Numbered from the stretch's first letter, positions 20,540 to 31,622 are shown. The stretch: DNA of 64,000 nt from Favolaschia claudopus (GCA_037176885.1 JAWWNJ010000103.1:620001-684000), one strand, 5' to 3'. Notes: generated by a model from the letters alone, not told the origin. Numbers and translations: made by a program.

Positions 20540-21829
20540 TCCCTTTTTAGCCATTTGTTGCACTGAGACAAGTGTGATACCAAAGGTTGGGACATGTAAT
20601 GCACGTAAAGAGACATCAGACATCCCTCGCTTTGTTTTGCAAGATAGACGGATGGTTCCAGTTCCAACTGCATCACAATATGTGTCATTTCCAAGCCGCA
20701 CCCTTTTCGGTGGATTGAGTACTTTATAATAAATTGTCTCAAACCATGCATCATTTGGTGTCATGGTAGTAGAAGCACCAGAGTCAATTACCACAGCTTT
20801 GGATGAAGGGTTTGCATCACTCAAAAGATAAGCAGACATAGCAGCATAAGATTTCTGGGAAACAACAGGTACAGCTAAATGTCCATGTTCAGAGTCATCG
20901 GAATCAGATTCGGAATCTGTAGTAGCAGAGGCATTTGCCTTGTCACGGCGCTTTCTCGGTCTCGCTTTCTCAGACTTCTGCTTGTCATTCTTCTTTGAGT
21001 CCTTTGATCCCTGCGCTAGATTCTTCAACTGATAGCAGTTATCGGAGATATGAGATTTATTCTGTCCATGTATAAGGCAATGTTTATCGCCCTTGGCAGA
21101 TGGCTTTCCTTTGCCAGGGTTTGTGCATTTAGCAGCTAGAGCAGTGTCGTCGCCGTTCTCACTCTTTGGTAGTTTACCAAGAGTAATCAGGCGAGCACGA
21201 GCTTTATCCCAAGTTATGCCTGTACCAAGAGAGGAAACAATGTTCCCTTTAATGCCTGTCCAGTAGCTATCATCTGGTAGAGTGCTGAGCAGAATGAGAG
21301 GCTGAAGCTCTGGGGGGAATGGAAATTCCAGGTGTGCAAGCCTATCAAAGCAGGTCTTGATAGCAGCTACATGAGAAAGAATCTTGTTGCGATCCATGAG
21401 CTCTGATTCGCCTTCAATAACGAGCTTGGTGCTCAAAAGTTCTGCTAGAACACCCATTGCAGAATCGGCACGATTTTCTGCTTCAAAACGCTGGCGCAGT
21501 TTGGCCCAGAGAATTCCAGCATTAGATTCGTTGACATACTCTGTGCGCAGTTCTGCTGAAAGAAGCTTCTGAATGACACCTAAAGCACGGCTATTACGTT
21601 CGCCAGGGGTATCCTTGAAAGCTACTCCAGCAACAGGAGCTGTGGCAGGCAGAGGAGTGACGGCAGCAGCAGCAACAGAGGCATCAGCTGCATTTGCAGC
21701 GAGGATAACAGATTCAAGCAGAGTGTAGACTCCCTGTAGGCGCAGTTCCACTGTAGCATTAACATGAAAAATCGGCCAGTCTTCTGCTCCGGAAAGCTCA
21801 GAAGAAGCCGAGTTTGCCGCAGTTGACAT
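20540..21829 (-). pseudogene. Copia B: gag and protease
   Basis: Likely start at ATG 21829 (MSTAANSASSELSG), chosen because it opens the capsid-like region; the frame stays open upstream to 21967. Capsid-like helices (IQKLLSAELRTEYVNESNAG, ILWAKLRQRFEAENR) are followed by a knuckle-like CLIHGQNKSHISDNC and a basic linker (KARPRKRRDKAN). Protease follows with VVIDSGASTTMTPND (DSG active site), RVRLGNDTYCDAVGTGTI and LHVPTFGITLVSVQQMAKKG, where the MITE enters. Confidence 0.93.
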
Positions 21830-22002
21830 TGTGTGAGAAGTCCGAGGTGAGATAACCAGAGTCCGAGGGAATTTCGGCAACAGGTGTGTGATTGATTGAT
21901 TGATACAAGTCTGTGCTTGTGATGCTTCGAGCTCTGATGAGCGAGCAGGTGAGTCTTCCAATCGCAATGAATAGGTACGTCTTCAGAGAGCTAGCGCTCG
22001 GT

Positions 22003-22013
22003 GGCCCATAACC
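22003..22013 (-). promoter_or_regulatory. Primer binding site of copia B (half-tRNA type)
   Basis: Immediately inside the 5' LTR the minus strand reads GGTTATGGGCC, the same start as in element A. It matches an internal anticodon-arm primer (initiator tRNA-Met fragment) rather than a tRNA 3' end. Confidence 0.55.
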
Positions 22014-22321
22014 TAACAGAATCCGAAAATGCGCGGAAGGCGCAATAACCTCAGTCTCCCGCAATGTGGGATGAAAGACTGTATATTAAATACCTGAAAA
22101 TGCGCGGAAGGCGCAATAACTACACAATGAGTAAGTAAATACAAGTAGGTAGATAGATAGAGAACTCACCCTCAGTCTCCCGCAATGTGGGATGAAAGAC
22201 TGAGGGTGGTGGACAGACGAGCACGGTTTATATGTAAGAACAAGGCTGTATGATAAGTATCAGATATCTATCAAGGGCCGGAGCGGCGGGGCGGCTACCC
22301 GGAATAATTCATATTCTGACA
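22014..22321 (-). repeat. 5' LTR of copia B
   Basis: 308 bp, same length as 4990-5297 with two visible substitutions, flanked outside by CGCGC at 22322-22326. A truncated third copy lies at 58640-58781 in plus orientation. Confidence 0.93.
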
Positions 22322-22326
22322 CGCGC

Positions 22327-22969
22327 GCGACTACTTGAACCACTACAGACTGCTTCCAGCGTCCTCAACATGGAGCACAGTCCGCAGTCGACTATGCCGC
22401 TGCATGCACAGTCCACAGTCGACTACGCCGCAGCACGCGCAGTTGCACAGTCACTGTGCCCGCAGTAAGTATATGTTCTATTTTTGTTTCGCTGCATTTG
22501 CAGTATTCCACGGTGCTCCGCACTTATTCTGTACACTATAAAAGCCCTGTATATTTCTCAGTAATGACAATTCTACTTTCACCCCCCACTTCGTGCAATA
22601 TCAACAATATCAAGCAAGCGAGCTCTGCTGAGGGTAAGTTGCAGTTGAAGTTTCTTAGTTGAGGTGTCTTGAAGTCAACTCGGAAGGGTGCGGTGGTCAG
22701 ATACGGTAAAATGTAGGCACGAAAGAGAGGGGCGAGGCTACGACGGGACTGTTGAAACGGCATTAGAAACGAGAAGATGGCATATGAGTGAAAATCGTTG
22801 AACAAGAGGCAATAATTAACTTCTATGCGAAAAGTACAAAGCAAATGTCTACAGAACATTGATTAGCAACGCACAGCACATTTGAAGCTGACTCACCAGG
22901 GTGCGGAAGCGTCGTGCATATCTGTGAAGAACAAATTGAGAAGAAGAATAGCGGTGGCGATGATTCCAC
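22327..22969. other. Presumed remainder of the element A LTR, then unassigned sequence
   Basis: Sequence should continue the element A LTR interrupted at 4989; it has CAGTCGACTAYGCCGC repeats at 22385-22430. Further right I recognise no gene. Confidence 0.35.
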
Positions 22970-23405
22970 TCACGCGAGCAATAGAAAATGAGACAGATGT
23001 GTTTCTAACGAACGAGTCAGCTTTGCAGGCAGAGTGTCAAACGAATCTTTAGAGAAGACGTCGTTGAACTCTTGCGCCCAGGTCGTCAAACTCTTCCGGC
23101 TTCTCCGACTCGTCGCAGTCGGAACAGTCGTTGTCGTCGCTGTAGTCTGGGAACAGCTCAGGGAGGTCGTCAAAGCCTTCATAGGCTCCGCTAAGGTCGA
23201 CCGCACAGATTGTGGGGGTCGGACCAGCGCGCAGTTGGCGGAGGATAGCGGCGGAAGCTTTGTCGTGCTTGCGCTGGGCGCGGGCCTCATCACGGCAGGT
23301 GTCGCAGGAAGTGGGGCAGCGGCTCATCTTGATCTCTTGGGTGGTCCAATCGATCTCTAGGTTGTGCAGACGAAGCCAGGCAAGGTGCAGGCTTGGTGCA
23401 GGCGT
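22970..23405 (-). pseudogene. Ty3/gypsy pol fragment (protease-RT linker)
   Basis: Minus-strand reading gives HLAWLRLHNLEIDWTTQEIK, then MSRCPTSCDTCRDEARAQRK, an acidic spacer, and after a frame change EFNDVFSKDSFDTLP. 'PWLRxHNPxIDW' and 'xxDVFSxxxxDxLPP' are hallmarks of the segment between protease and RT in fungal gypsy polyproteins. Neither the protease core nor RT is present. The WDHAIEL continuation is lost, so this is an isolated scrap. Confidence 0.72.
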
Positions 23406-23459
23406 CTGACGTTAGCGTATGCCTCAGAGTATTTGCTGACTTTATGTGCATCTCAATAC

Positions 23460-24860
23460 TCCACCCATGCCCCCCAGTCGGCAAATGCTAGAAGAAAAAT
23501 TCTCCCGTGGAAATTTGGTGGAAATAACTGGTCACTCAATTTCGTAGTCGAATCTTTTCAAATCCCGATGGGAAAGACCGATACATTCTCAAAGATTGTT
23601 CTCGCTGAGACAAAGGTCCGGTAGCCCATAGATATTGTGTTAAAGGGAGTCGCAGATGCAACTCTACCTCGAATACAATCGTATGGTACGGTACGGTGAG
23701 GATGTTCGGGGCAGATCTGTCGCTCGTCGGGACATCGAAACCGACGGGTCGAGCGTTGGCGTCGGCGGCAGCGAGAGCTGTTGTGCGGACGTACCGGGCC
23801 TCAACGTCGTTCTCAGACGGAGGGCTTCCGATGCACGAAGCAAAGGGAGAAGGTTGCGGAGAGGCGGACGTCCCACTCGCAGACGAAAGGAGTCGAAGTG
23901 GGGCGTGTTAACGCCGCGAAAGGGAGGCGGAGGTGCCTTCTAACGTTTGCGCTGACTGAGAGGGGTCGTCGGCGGTATCGATCGCGCCGGCGGTCGTGCC
24001 GTCGTACCGGGCCTCAACGTCGCTTCAAGACGGAGGTCGTCCAGTCGGGAAGGTGCCTCACCCTCCAATCTCTCAGGCTCTGACTCAAACCCTCCATTTT
24101 CTCTCCCTTTCCCCCTCGCGACTTCTCTGCGGAGGCGTCGTAAACGTGTCGAACCGAAGCTAGTGCTGGTAAGGTGGAAGCGCCGAGAGCGAGCGTGCCG
24201 GGTTGGTGCAGACGAGGCGGTCGCGTGGGGCGTCGGCGAAGAGCCGGGCCTCGACGTCTCTTGGAGACGGAGGGCGTCCGACATCGTCGGCAGGTTGGGT
24301 AGGTGGCGGGCGCAGCGGTAGAAGCGATGGCGGCGCAGAAACGTCGTCGAATGACTGACTTACTTCATTCCCCTGATCCAAACCCCTTCCCGTTTCCCTC
24401 TTCTTCCTTTCAGTGACCTTTTGTCCCTACGAAGACGTCCTAAACGTCTTGAATCAAGGAAGGCGCTCGTTAAGCTGCAAGCGCCGAAGGCGAGCGTGCT
24501 GCGCTGGCGCAAACAAGGCGGCGGCGATGAACATCTTCGACCGGCCTCGGCGTCTCTTGCAGACGGAGGGCGCCCACCGGTGGGCGATGCGTCGTAGACG
24601 AAACGAGATGGAGGGAGGAGAGAAGAGGGATTTCTCCCACATCGTTGTCCGACGTGGGAGACGGCGGCGCCAACACGGCGGTCGCCGCGGTCAGTATGCG
24701 AGAGGCAGATGGCGGGACAGCGAAGTCGCTGGGACGTATCAGGTCGTAAGCTTCGTAGTCGTCCGAGGTCTATTGAGTCTCGATATCTCTTGAAGATGGA
24801 GAACAACTGTCTGAGCCGAGGAGAGAACCTGGCAGCCATGGAAGAGATGGCGGCGGCCTC
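23460..24860 (+). repeat. Second block of the hairpin motif (LTR-less LARD fragment)
   Basis: Five further motif copies near 23800, 24013, 24248, 24547 and 24779, same orientation as the 11.5-17.5 kb array. CCCATGCCCCCCAG and GCAAATGCTAGAAG at about 23465-23490 match the CTGCCCCCCAGGTAGCAAAT region near 13540. It looks like a piece of the same internal region without its LTRs. Confidence 0.65.
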
Positions 24861-25103
24861 GACGTACGATGCCGTGCAAGACTAACCACTCGCATTTTCT
24901 CTTGTTCGGCTTCTAACTCAGCGAAATCGTTCCCAAGTTTCGTGAACGAAGGTAGGCCATCCATGCAGACGATAAGCAGCACGCGGCAATGTGCATCTTC
25001 CGAAGTACTTGTCTTCCAGTGAGATGGTACATCTTCCCGGAGCATCGGAAGGACGGCGCTGTCGCGAAGGTGGCGCTTTCTATGGGCGATATATATGGGC
25101 GAT

Positions 25104-26008
25104 ATAGCGTGCAAAAAGTATTTTCAACTTACTCCCGGGTTTTTGCTAAAATTTGGACAACTTCGCCGTGCTGCAACTTTGGCAGGTGCGCAACTCGAAT
25201 TGTTGATGGGACAACTTTGAGTTCTTGCAACTTTGGTAGGATACAACTTCGGAGGGAAGAGACGCACCTTCAGATTGCTCTGCTGCACTCTGACCTGCCA
25301 GTACTGATATTGTACCCCAGAAACCTCCAATCAACCGGCATTGATTGAATCTGTTTGTGATCCGCCAGGTGCGCTGATCAGCCGGTCTCACACGGCATCA
25401 CTGTTTTGAGGATGCGGTGAACTCGGCATGTTCGATTCATCTGAAATTCTGTCAGCATCTCGGCGGCATTATGAGGTTCTGCTCGCTTAAGCTTCTCTAA
25501 TGTGGAAGACCTGTCTGACAATGCCATTCTGATACTTATGGTCCAATTATTGATAGGTACATTTTCTGATGCGTTTCCCCATTCACCTGCCTCGTTTCGT
25601 CTCCTAGTGTGTCGTAGACTCTTCGGTGCTTAAAAAGATATCTATTTCAGTCCGTGGTGTGTTGTAAAGCACAAGAATATTCCATGGATAGTGGACTTTC
25701 AGTGATCAGAAAGTATTCACATCAGTTCGGTGCCGAAACCAGCCTGATGTCATCATTCAACATCGACAACACGGAGGATCGATGGAAACTCACGAATTTC
25801 TACGAGGCAGCACATGCAACCAAGATTCCCCAAGGTGTAGCCAAGAACCGTACAAGTTGTAGCCATTGAAACACGGTTGGAAGAAAGTTGCAGCAGCTCA
25901 AAGTTGTAATTTCTCAAGTTGCATCTTGTCAAAGTTGCTGCCGGACCAAAGTTGCCCAAAATTCAGCCCAAATATCGAAGTTGTCGACGAAAACTTTTTG
26001 CACACTAT
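25104..26008. mobile_element. Non-autonomous DNA element with CAACTTTG repeats
   Basis: Ends ATAGCGTGCAAAAAGTATTT and, on the complement, ATAGTGTGCAAAAAGTTTTC are inverted repeats. Many short CAACTTTG/CAAAGTTG units lie inside both ends, inverted relative to each other, as expected of subterminal transposase-binding repeats. 905 bp, no transposase and no clear target duplication. Confidence 0.55.
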
Positions 26009-26705
26009 GTCTGCCATAGATATACTGTAAAATTAATAATTGGGACATCTACAGTAAAAGTGCGTACAACTTTGACTTGCGGCAGCAACTTTGAATTTAT
26101 GGTGACAACTCACTCAAAAGTGACAACTCGGTGCACCGGCAACTCATCAATTTTAAAACTCAAAGAAGTCACAACCTGCGTGGACGGTGTTGTCGTATCG
26201 ACAACTCACTCTTGAATCCATCTAGAGCATCCCCCTACAACTTTTGGAAGCACATCTTGCGCTGTCGACAACCTGTAGCACCAACAACTTGTGTGACTCG
26301 TTGGGGCAACTCGTTTTACCACAATTGTATTTCTCAGCTTGCCGGCTATCGCCGCGCCGATTCCGGCGAAGGCTGTCACATACGTCACAGTATCACCCTC
26401 CGCCTCGCTACTTAGCTTTGAAGATGCAGCGTCGTCGAGAATCAACTTCTGAGACATACATAAGTATGTTGTGTGGGGTCTCCCTTTGCAGTTTTGTGCA
26501 CTCAGAAACCGTTAGCCATTCAAGCCCACACTCACGAATCACAAATAATAAACCTCGGAGGCTCGGACTCAAACTTTCGGCTTCCTGCGAGCGAGCAAAA
26601 AGTTGTATAATTCACGACAATATCCGTCAATCTGCTCTAGATCAATGGTATCTAGCCTCCCATACATCCAGTGGCTTCAAGATAAGAGATTATTGCATAA
26701 AATGT
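26009..26705. other. CAACTT-rich continuation, no gene
   Basis: GACAACTC, CAACTTTG and CAACTTGTG units continue to about 26320, so a second element of the same type may adjoin. Nothing coding is recognised. Confidence 0.4.
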
Positions 26706-27062
26706 TCAGTAATAGGCATCACGGCTGCACAATATAAATCTATACCCCAATTCCCATCGTCGGAGAGAAAGTCCATCCCAGGCAAAATCTCCCGCAACCG
26801 CTGCCCAAGTGTTTCCCATGTCATGCAGTTCGATAGCGCGATCAATATCCAAGGCGTAGCGTGGTCGCCCACGTCCAGAAGGAGGGATTGTGCGAGTGCC
26901 AATGTTGTGAGGGGGAGGAGGACTCTGTAGATACTGTTCCAGTGAAGAGCCAGTGCTAACCACAACGTCGATCAAGCGGTCGATCTCAGACTGAGAGAGC
27001 CAGGGGTCGTCCATGTTGGCAAGCACCACGTGAATACAGTTCCTGACAATCAAACCCCGCAA
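26706..27062 (-). pseudogene. Helix-turn-helix relic of an integrase-core-type protein
   Basis: Frame contains QSEIDRLIDVVVSTGSSLEQ and GRGRPRYALDIDRAIELHDM, then TWAAVAGDFAWDGLSLRRWE. 'GRGRPxxxIDxxxLxxLxxxGxSWxxIAxxLxVSxxTLxRRxxEYGL' is the pattern of the N-terminal region of a common basidiomycete protein family with an integrase (rve) core. The catalytic core is absent. Assignment rests on pattern memory only. Confidence 0.35.
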
Positions 27063-27798
27063 ATTAAATATAGGTCAAAATACTATTTTCTGGATCCAGC
27101 TGAGTTCAGAATCAGATCCAGCACCCCAAAATATGTCCAAAACCGATTTTTCCTGAATTCTCCCACGAGAAAATGGGTCCGGCCAAATATTTGGGTCAAC
27201 TGAACGAAATTGAGTGTACCTCTGTGAGGGCGCGTTTTTCACTGGAGTTGAGTGGTTGTATTAACATACCTCGGTCCAAGCGAGGATAATGGGCCATATA
27301 TGATGTCCCCGAATGCATGGTAGTCCAGGGCAGCAAGTTTGTCGGAGAAAACTTCAATATCAGAGGATATTCGGGCGGCCTATGAATACATTGTCGGTGA
27401 GAATGAGACCAAATCCAAGCAGCACTCACATGAAATACAATGCAGTAGCAGGCGAGTTTGGCAAAAGTCAGTTTGCGTTCGTTGAAGTAGCGCAGAGACG
27501 ACAAAAGCCGGCTCCGAAGATCCTAAGTAGATTTGGGCATCGAATACGATGGTGTTTGAATTAGGGACGGAGCGTGGGTTCTCGAGAACAGCCGCGATGC
27601 TGCAGATAGAGGCAGAGGAAGGCATGGTGATGACTATAAGAGCGAACTGGTGATTTGGAGATGAGGGATTTTCTTGCGCAGCGGCATGCCTTTTATGCAG
27701 GAAATTAGGATACGTCAGTGGAGATAGTGGAGACACGTAGCAGACTGTATCAGAAAGAAGAAGCACGTAAGTACATACCAAGACTTCTATTATACAAA
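27063..27798. other. No gene recognised
   Basis: Short frames only. TATTATAC occurs just before the G tract (27789-27796) and again just after it. Confidence 0.45.

Positions 27799-27868
<70 letters not shown>
27799..27868. repeat. Uninterrupted run of 70 G
   Basis: Seventy consecutive G on the plus strand. An eight-base direct repeat, TATTATAC, lies on both sides (27789-27796, 27873-27880). On the minus strand it is a C tract about 345 bp beyond the LINE ORF2 stop codon. Apparent poly-Gly/poly-Pro frames across it are artefacts. An assembly or sequencing error cannot be excluded. Confidence 0.85.
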
Positions 27869-27869
<1 letters not shown>

Positions 27870-28213
27870 TGTATTATACTCGCGCGGTCCACAGTCTGAA
27901 CTGCGAGTTTACGGAAGACATACATGTAGTACTGTACGGGTGGTTATCCTCACAGAATTCTACAAGATGTCAACCGAGCACAACGTCTTTCCAGGGGGTC
28001 AATCGCGCAACGCAATCAGGGAACTGGCCGGCCGCTTGTATGGCAGGACCTCTGGTTAAAACCCGTAGGACCTGTGGGGGGTTCTCTCCCACCAGGTATA
28101 AATCCCCAGTATCCACCAGTAACCTGACGCAATTGAACGTCTTTCCCTTTGCCGACGCATGCACACCACTCGCCAAGGCGAGCCCAAGGACTTTAGGGTG
28201 GTAAGTTGCGACC

Positions 28214-31200
28214 CTACGCAGTCGACGGTGGCGGATAAACCAGCAGCATAGGCACTGCATCGTAAATTTGAAGGGTTTTGAAGGCCAATTTCGCCAGAAT
28301 CGGTGTGACTTCCCTTTTCGCGAGGACGGCGCGGTAGAAGTTCATTATGTCGGTAAAAGCGTTCTTAAAATCCGGTACGGTCGCGTACAATCCTGTGAGA
28401 AATTCCTCCCGAACTTGCATGAGGTCCGGATGAGGACAGATGAACATGGCATGAGCTTCGTCCTCCACGGCCTCAAGGCAGAATCGGCATTTGCGCCATT
28501 CCCTCGGGACAACGTCTTTCCCTCGCTCCTTCCACCTGCGGCGCTCCACGGCGAGACTGTGACTAGATAGAACAATGCGCGTGAGGGCAAGTCGATGCCC
28601 AGGTGTTTTGACGCGCAGGTAGTGTCGAAAGTCCAAGGATTTTTTGACCAATTTTCCCGTGTCGTTGTCCATTTCAAGCCTGCCTACTAAGATGTCTTTT
28701 GTTCGGGAGGAATTCGAGATTTCATGGTCAATCCACGCCTCCATCGAGAGCTTGACCTGATTCATGGCTTCTTTCACTGCAGCAACCTCCAGAGGACCAG
28801 AGATATCCAGTGTCACTGGGATGTACAATTTTGAAAGGACAATTCGCAAATCATTTATCCAGGAGATATTGCGCTGACGAGCCAGGTTGATAGATTCTTG
28901 CAGCGCGTTCCATGCCGGTCGATCTTCATCCAACTGAACCCAGTAGCACAGATTTTTGAGGGCAAGATAGATGCGGCGGTAACGAATCGGCCAAATCCCC
29001 GTTTCGGAAAAGAGAACGGCCTTCATCGAGCGCGAGCCAATTCCCAGCATTCGGCGCAAAAATTTCAGTTGAACCTTCTCCAGAAGCTGCAGACTTTTTG
29101 CCTCAATATCTAGACAGACTTCGCACCCGGCCGTGAGGTATGGGTCCACGCGAGCCATATAGAGTGTTCGCAAATCCCATACCGGCATCGAGCCAACGAA
29201 ACGATGGAGTCCGAGGATCGTGTTCGCCACCTTGGATGCTTTCTTGGCCTTCAAAATGTACTGCTCGCGCCACATGAATTTACAGCCTGTTTCAAACCAG
29301 ATGCCAAGATAGCGCGCTTTCTGCACCTGTTCAATCAGTTTCCCAGCCATATGAAAGGTAGGATTAAATTTTTGACGGCGTCCGTAAATTTGGCAGAGCG
29401 ATTTTGGAATTGAAACCTCGCATCCATTATTGTCTGCCCAGTTTTGAGAGTCGTTGAGATGAAGCTGAAATCCTGGTGGTGACGTTGAAGCCGTCATAAC
29501 ATCGTCGGCATGTTCGACTTGATTTGTGGGCACGCCATTAAGTCGAATATCGTCAGGATGGACACTCAACGCGAAATCGGCCATGAAAAGGTTCCACAAG
29601 TGCGGAGATCCGGGGTCTCCAGTTAAGATTCCCAGGAGCGATTCGAAGTGACGTCCGTATTGGCCGTCCAGGCGAACTATATATCGGATGCGGTCGTAAA
29701 GGCATTTCAACCATTCAATCATGGGTCCGGAAATACCGAGTCTCCCAAGTTTGGTCCATAAAGTTGGACGATCCGTCCCTGGAAAAGCATTCTTAAGATC
29801 CAGGTATCCGACGTAGAGAGGTTTGTCCATTGATTCTGCCTTGTCGATCATGCATAACAGAACAAAGGCACTGTCATTCGTTCGCAGATGCGCCTGAAAG
29901 CCATTCTGCGAAGGCGGAATTGCACCAATGTCTTCTGCCCCTTCGCGAAGACGTCGGTCGATGATCAGCGTCAACATTTTCAACATACAACATTCCAACG
30001 CGACCAGACGATAGCCCTTTGGGTCCGTAGAGTCCTTGTCTTTCTTCAAGATGCCGATGAGTAGGGAGATGAGCCATTGCTTCGGAATTTCTTGATTTTG
30101 AAGGCAGAACCGAAAGAATTCGAGCAGTTTTTCGTTCGGAATTTGGAGGCAGTCTTGGTAAGAGAAACCGTCGACGCCGATAGCTGTGTCGAGTCCATGC
30201 TCTGTGATGTGCTTCTTCATCCATTCTATCTCGTCCAGACTGATCTCCCGGGTATAAGATTTGCGCGGTGAATTATCAGCCAAGTTTCCCTTCAGCTCCC
30301 GTGCCATGCGTGCGTTAAAAGCCAGCTGATCCGAGTTAAACGTTGCGGGGACCTCCGGCGGATAGTTCAAACGATTTTTGAACTCTTCAGAAAGATCTTC
30401 CAGCGATACCTTGGCCTTCCTGGGGCGGGGGTCCGTGCGTCTTCGTACAAAATCCCAGAATTCCTTGATATTCTTGCAGGCTAAAAGCTCTGCACGAAGA
30501 CCTGCTTGCAATTCATGAACCTTAGCGCGGCCACGGTGACTTTCCGGCTGTGAATTCTCCGCCGGGTCATCGTCCCAATTTTTCCACGGTTTAGGTCGGT
30601 CGGGCGAAGTCTCCTCCAAGTCGGTGGTAACCTTGCACCTGTCTGAAATCGGCACAGAGGCAGGAAAATTTGAAGACGGTAACGGGCCCTGTGCAATAGG
30701 TTCAAATGAAGTAGCTGATTCCGGTACTTGAAGCGCCGCCTTAGCAAGTGAATAAGCCTCCTTCTTTAAACCGTTTGGGGATTTGGAATCAATGAACACA
30801 AAAGTCGTCGAGCCATGGCGCTTCGCTAGTAATGCAACAGTGTCTCGAAACAAGTCGCCGTTTGAGCCAGGCCAGCCAATTGCCATTTTCTTCGCGGCAG
30901 CGTAACAAAGCTGGCGGATGATCATTCTTGAAGTACAAAAGACCACCAGAGTTTTGTCGGAGTCAACCTTTCGAATTGCTTCATGAATAGCATAGATTCG
31001 GCCTCGATCCGCGGTCGGTTTTCCCGGGCCAGGAACTTTGAAGCAAGTATTCGATGGTGACCCCATCCCAAAGCAGATTCCAGCACCTGCCGCCTTCGTT
31101 CGTACTTTCCCAGGGGCTGCACCTTCAACATATACGTGGACAGGCAAAGATTCGGTGAGTATTGGTCCGTATAACGAACATAACGCCTGTTTCGGTGTTT

Positions 31201-31510
31201 CCCTCGAGTCTAGTATGTCACGATAGAGACTATCAATTTCGTCTTGTCCGGAGAAGTCTGGAGCAGATTGGGGTTGGTGAAGAGAAGTTGTTGTTGCGCG
31301 CGAGATAGCACGACCATCCAAGGTTACACAGATACGAGTGTGGTCGGCCCAATCATCCTTTGGGTCCGGTGTTGGTTGCTCAACATGAAAACTGCGGACC
31401 AACGGCAGTAGAGACTCAGAAACAAATGCATAATCAATTGTCGATTGGCCAGTAGGTTGATGAGAGGTATATCGTCCGGGAGACGTACTTTCCAGCGAAG
31501 TACCGTTCAA
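28214..31510 (-). pseudogene. LINE ORF2: endonuclease C-terminus, dead RNase H, RT, zinc motif
   Basis: 1,098 open codons. Residues 1-60 are the end of the endonuclease (STIDYAFVS and DDWADHTRI, with the catalytic DH). About 122-255 is RNase H-like (VHVYVEGAAPG; AGAGICFG; LVVFCTSRMIIRQL; FVFIDSKSPNGLKKEAYSLA), but the expected catalytic D-E-D-D positions read E, I/Y, T and Y. About 460-700 is RT: LIGILKKDKDSTDPKGYRLV, VGYLDLKNAFPGTDR, GILTGDPGSP and VEHADDVM, where the usual Y/F of the ADD box is H. About 1010 is CRFCLEAVEDEAHAMFIC, a CCHC motif usual at LINE C-termini. RT residues look functional, but the upstream breaks make the copy defective. Confidence 0.88.
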
Positions 31511-31622
31511 AATGCAGGAGACTCAGAAACAAATGCATAATCAATTGTCGATTGGCCAGTAGGTTGATGAGAGGTATATCGTCCGGGAGACGTACTTTCC
31601 AGCGAAGTACCGTTCAAAATGC
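31411..31622 (-). repeat. 106-bp tandem duplication in the LINE
   Basis: The block beginning GAGACTCAGAAACAAATGCA occurs at 31411 and again at 31517, head to tail. 106 is not a multiple of three, so the duplication itself shifts the ORF2 frame. Both copies encode the end of the endonuclease (TSLESTSPGRYTSHQPTGQS). Confidence 0.92.

Larger units (their letters stand above)
4990..22321 (-). mobile_element. Ty1/copia retrotransposon B carrying four nested insertions
   Basis: Two 308-bp LTRs (4990-5297 and 22014-22321) differ at only about two positions and are flanked by the 5-bp duplication CGCGC (4985-4989, 22322-22326). Without the inserts, the internal order on the minus strand is gag, zinc knuckle, protease, pre-integrase, integrase, RT, RNase H, as in Pseudoviridae. 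Inserts are the KH element (5915-7475), a Tc1-like MITE (8703-9548), a gag/pol-less LTR element (9763-18704) and a pogo-like MITE (19818-20539). Its own damage is one TGA at 9601-9603 and one frameshift near 19660. Net length is about 5.2 kb. Confidence 0.93.

Noticed and set aside
27380..28059. Open frames of 113-181 codons with long Gly or Pro runs across the G tract
   Set aside because: Pure translation artefacts of a 70-base homopolymer; no start context, conservation or motif.
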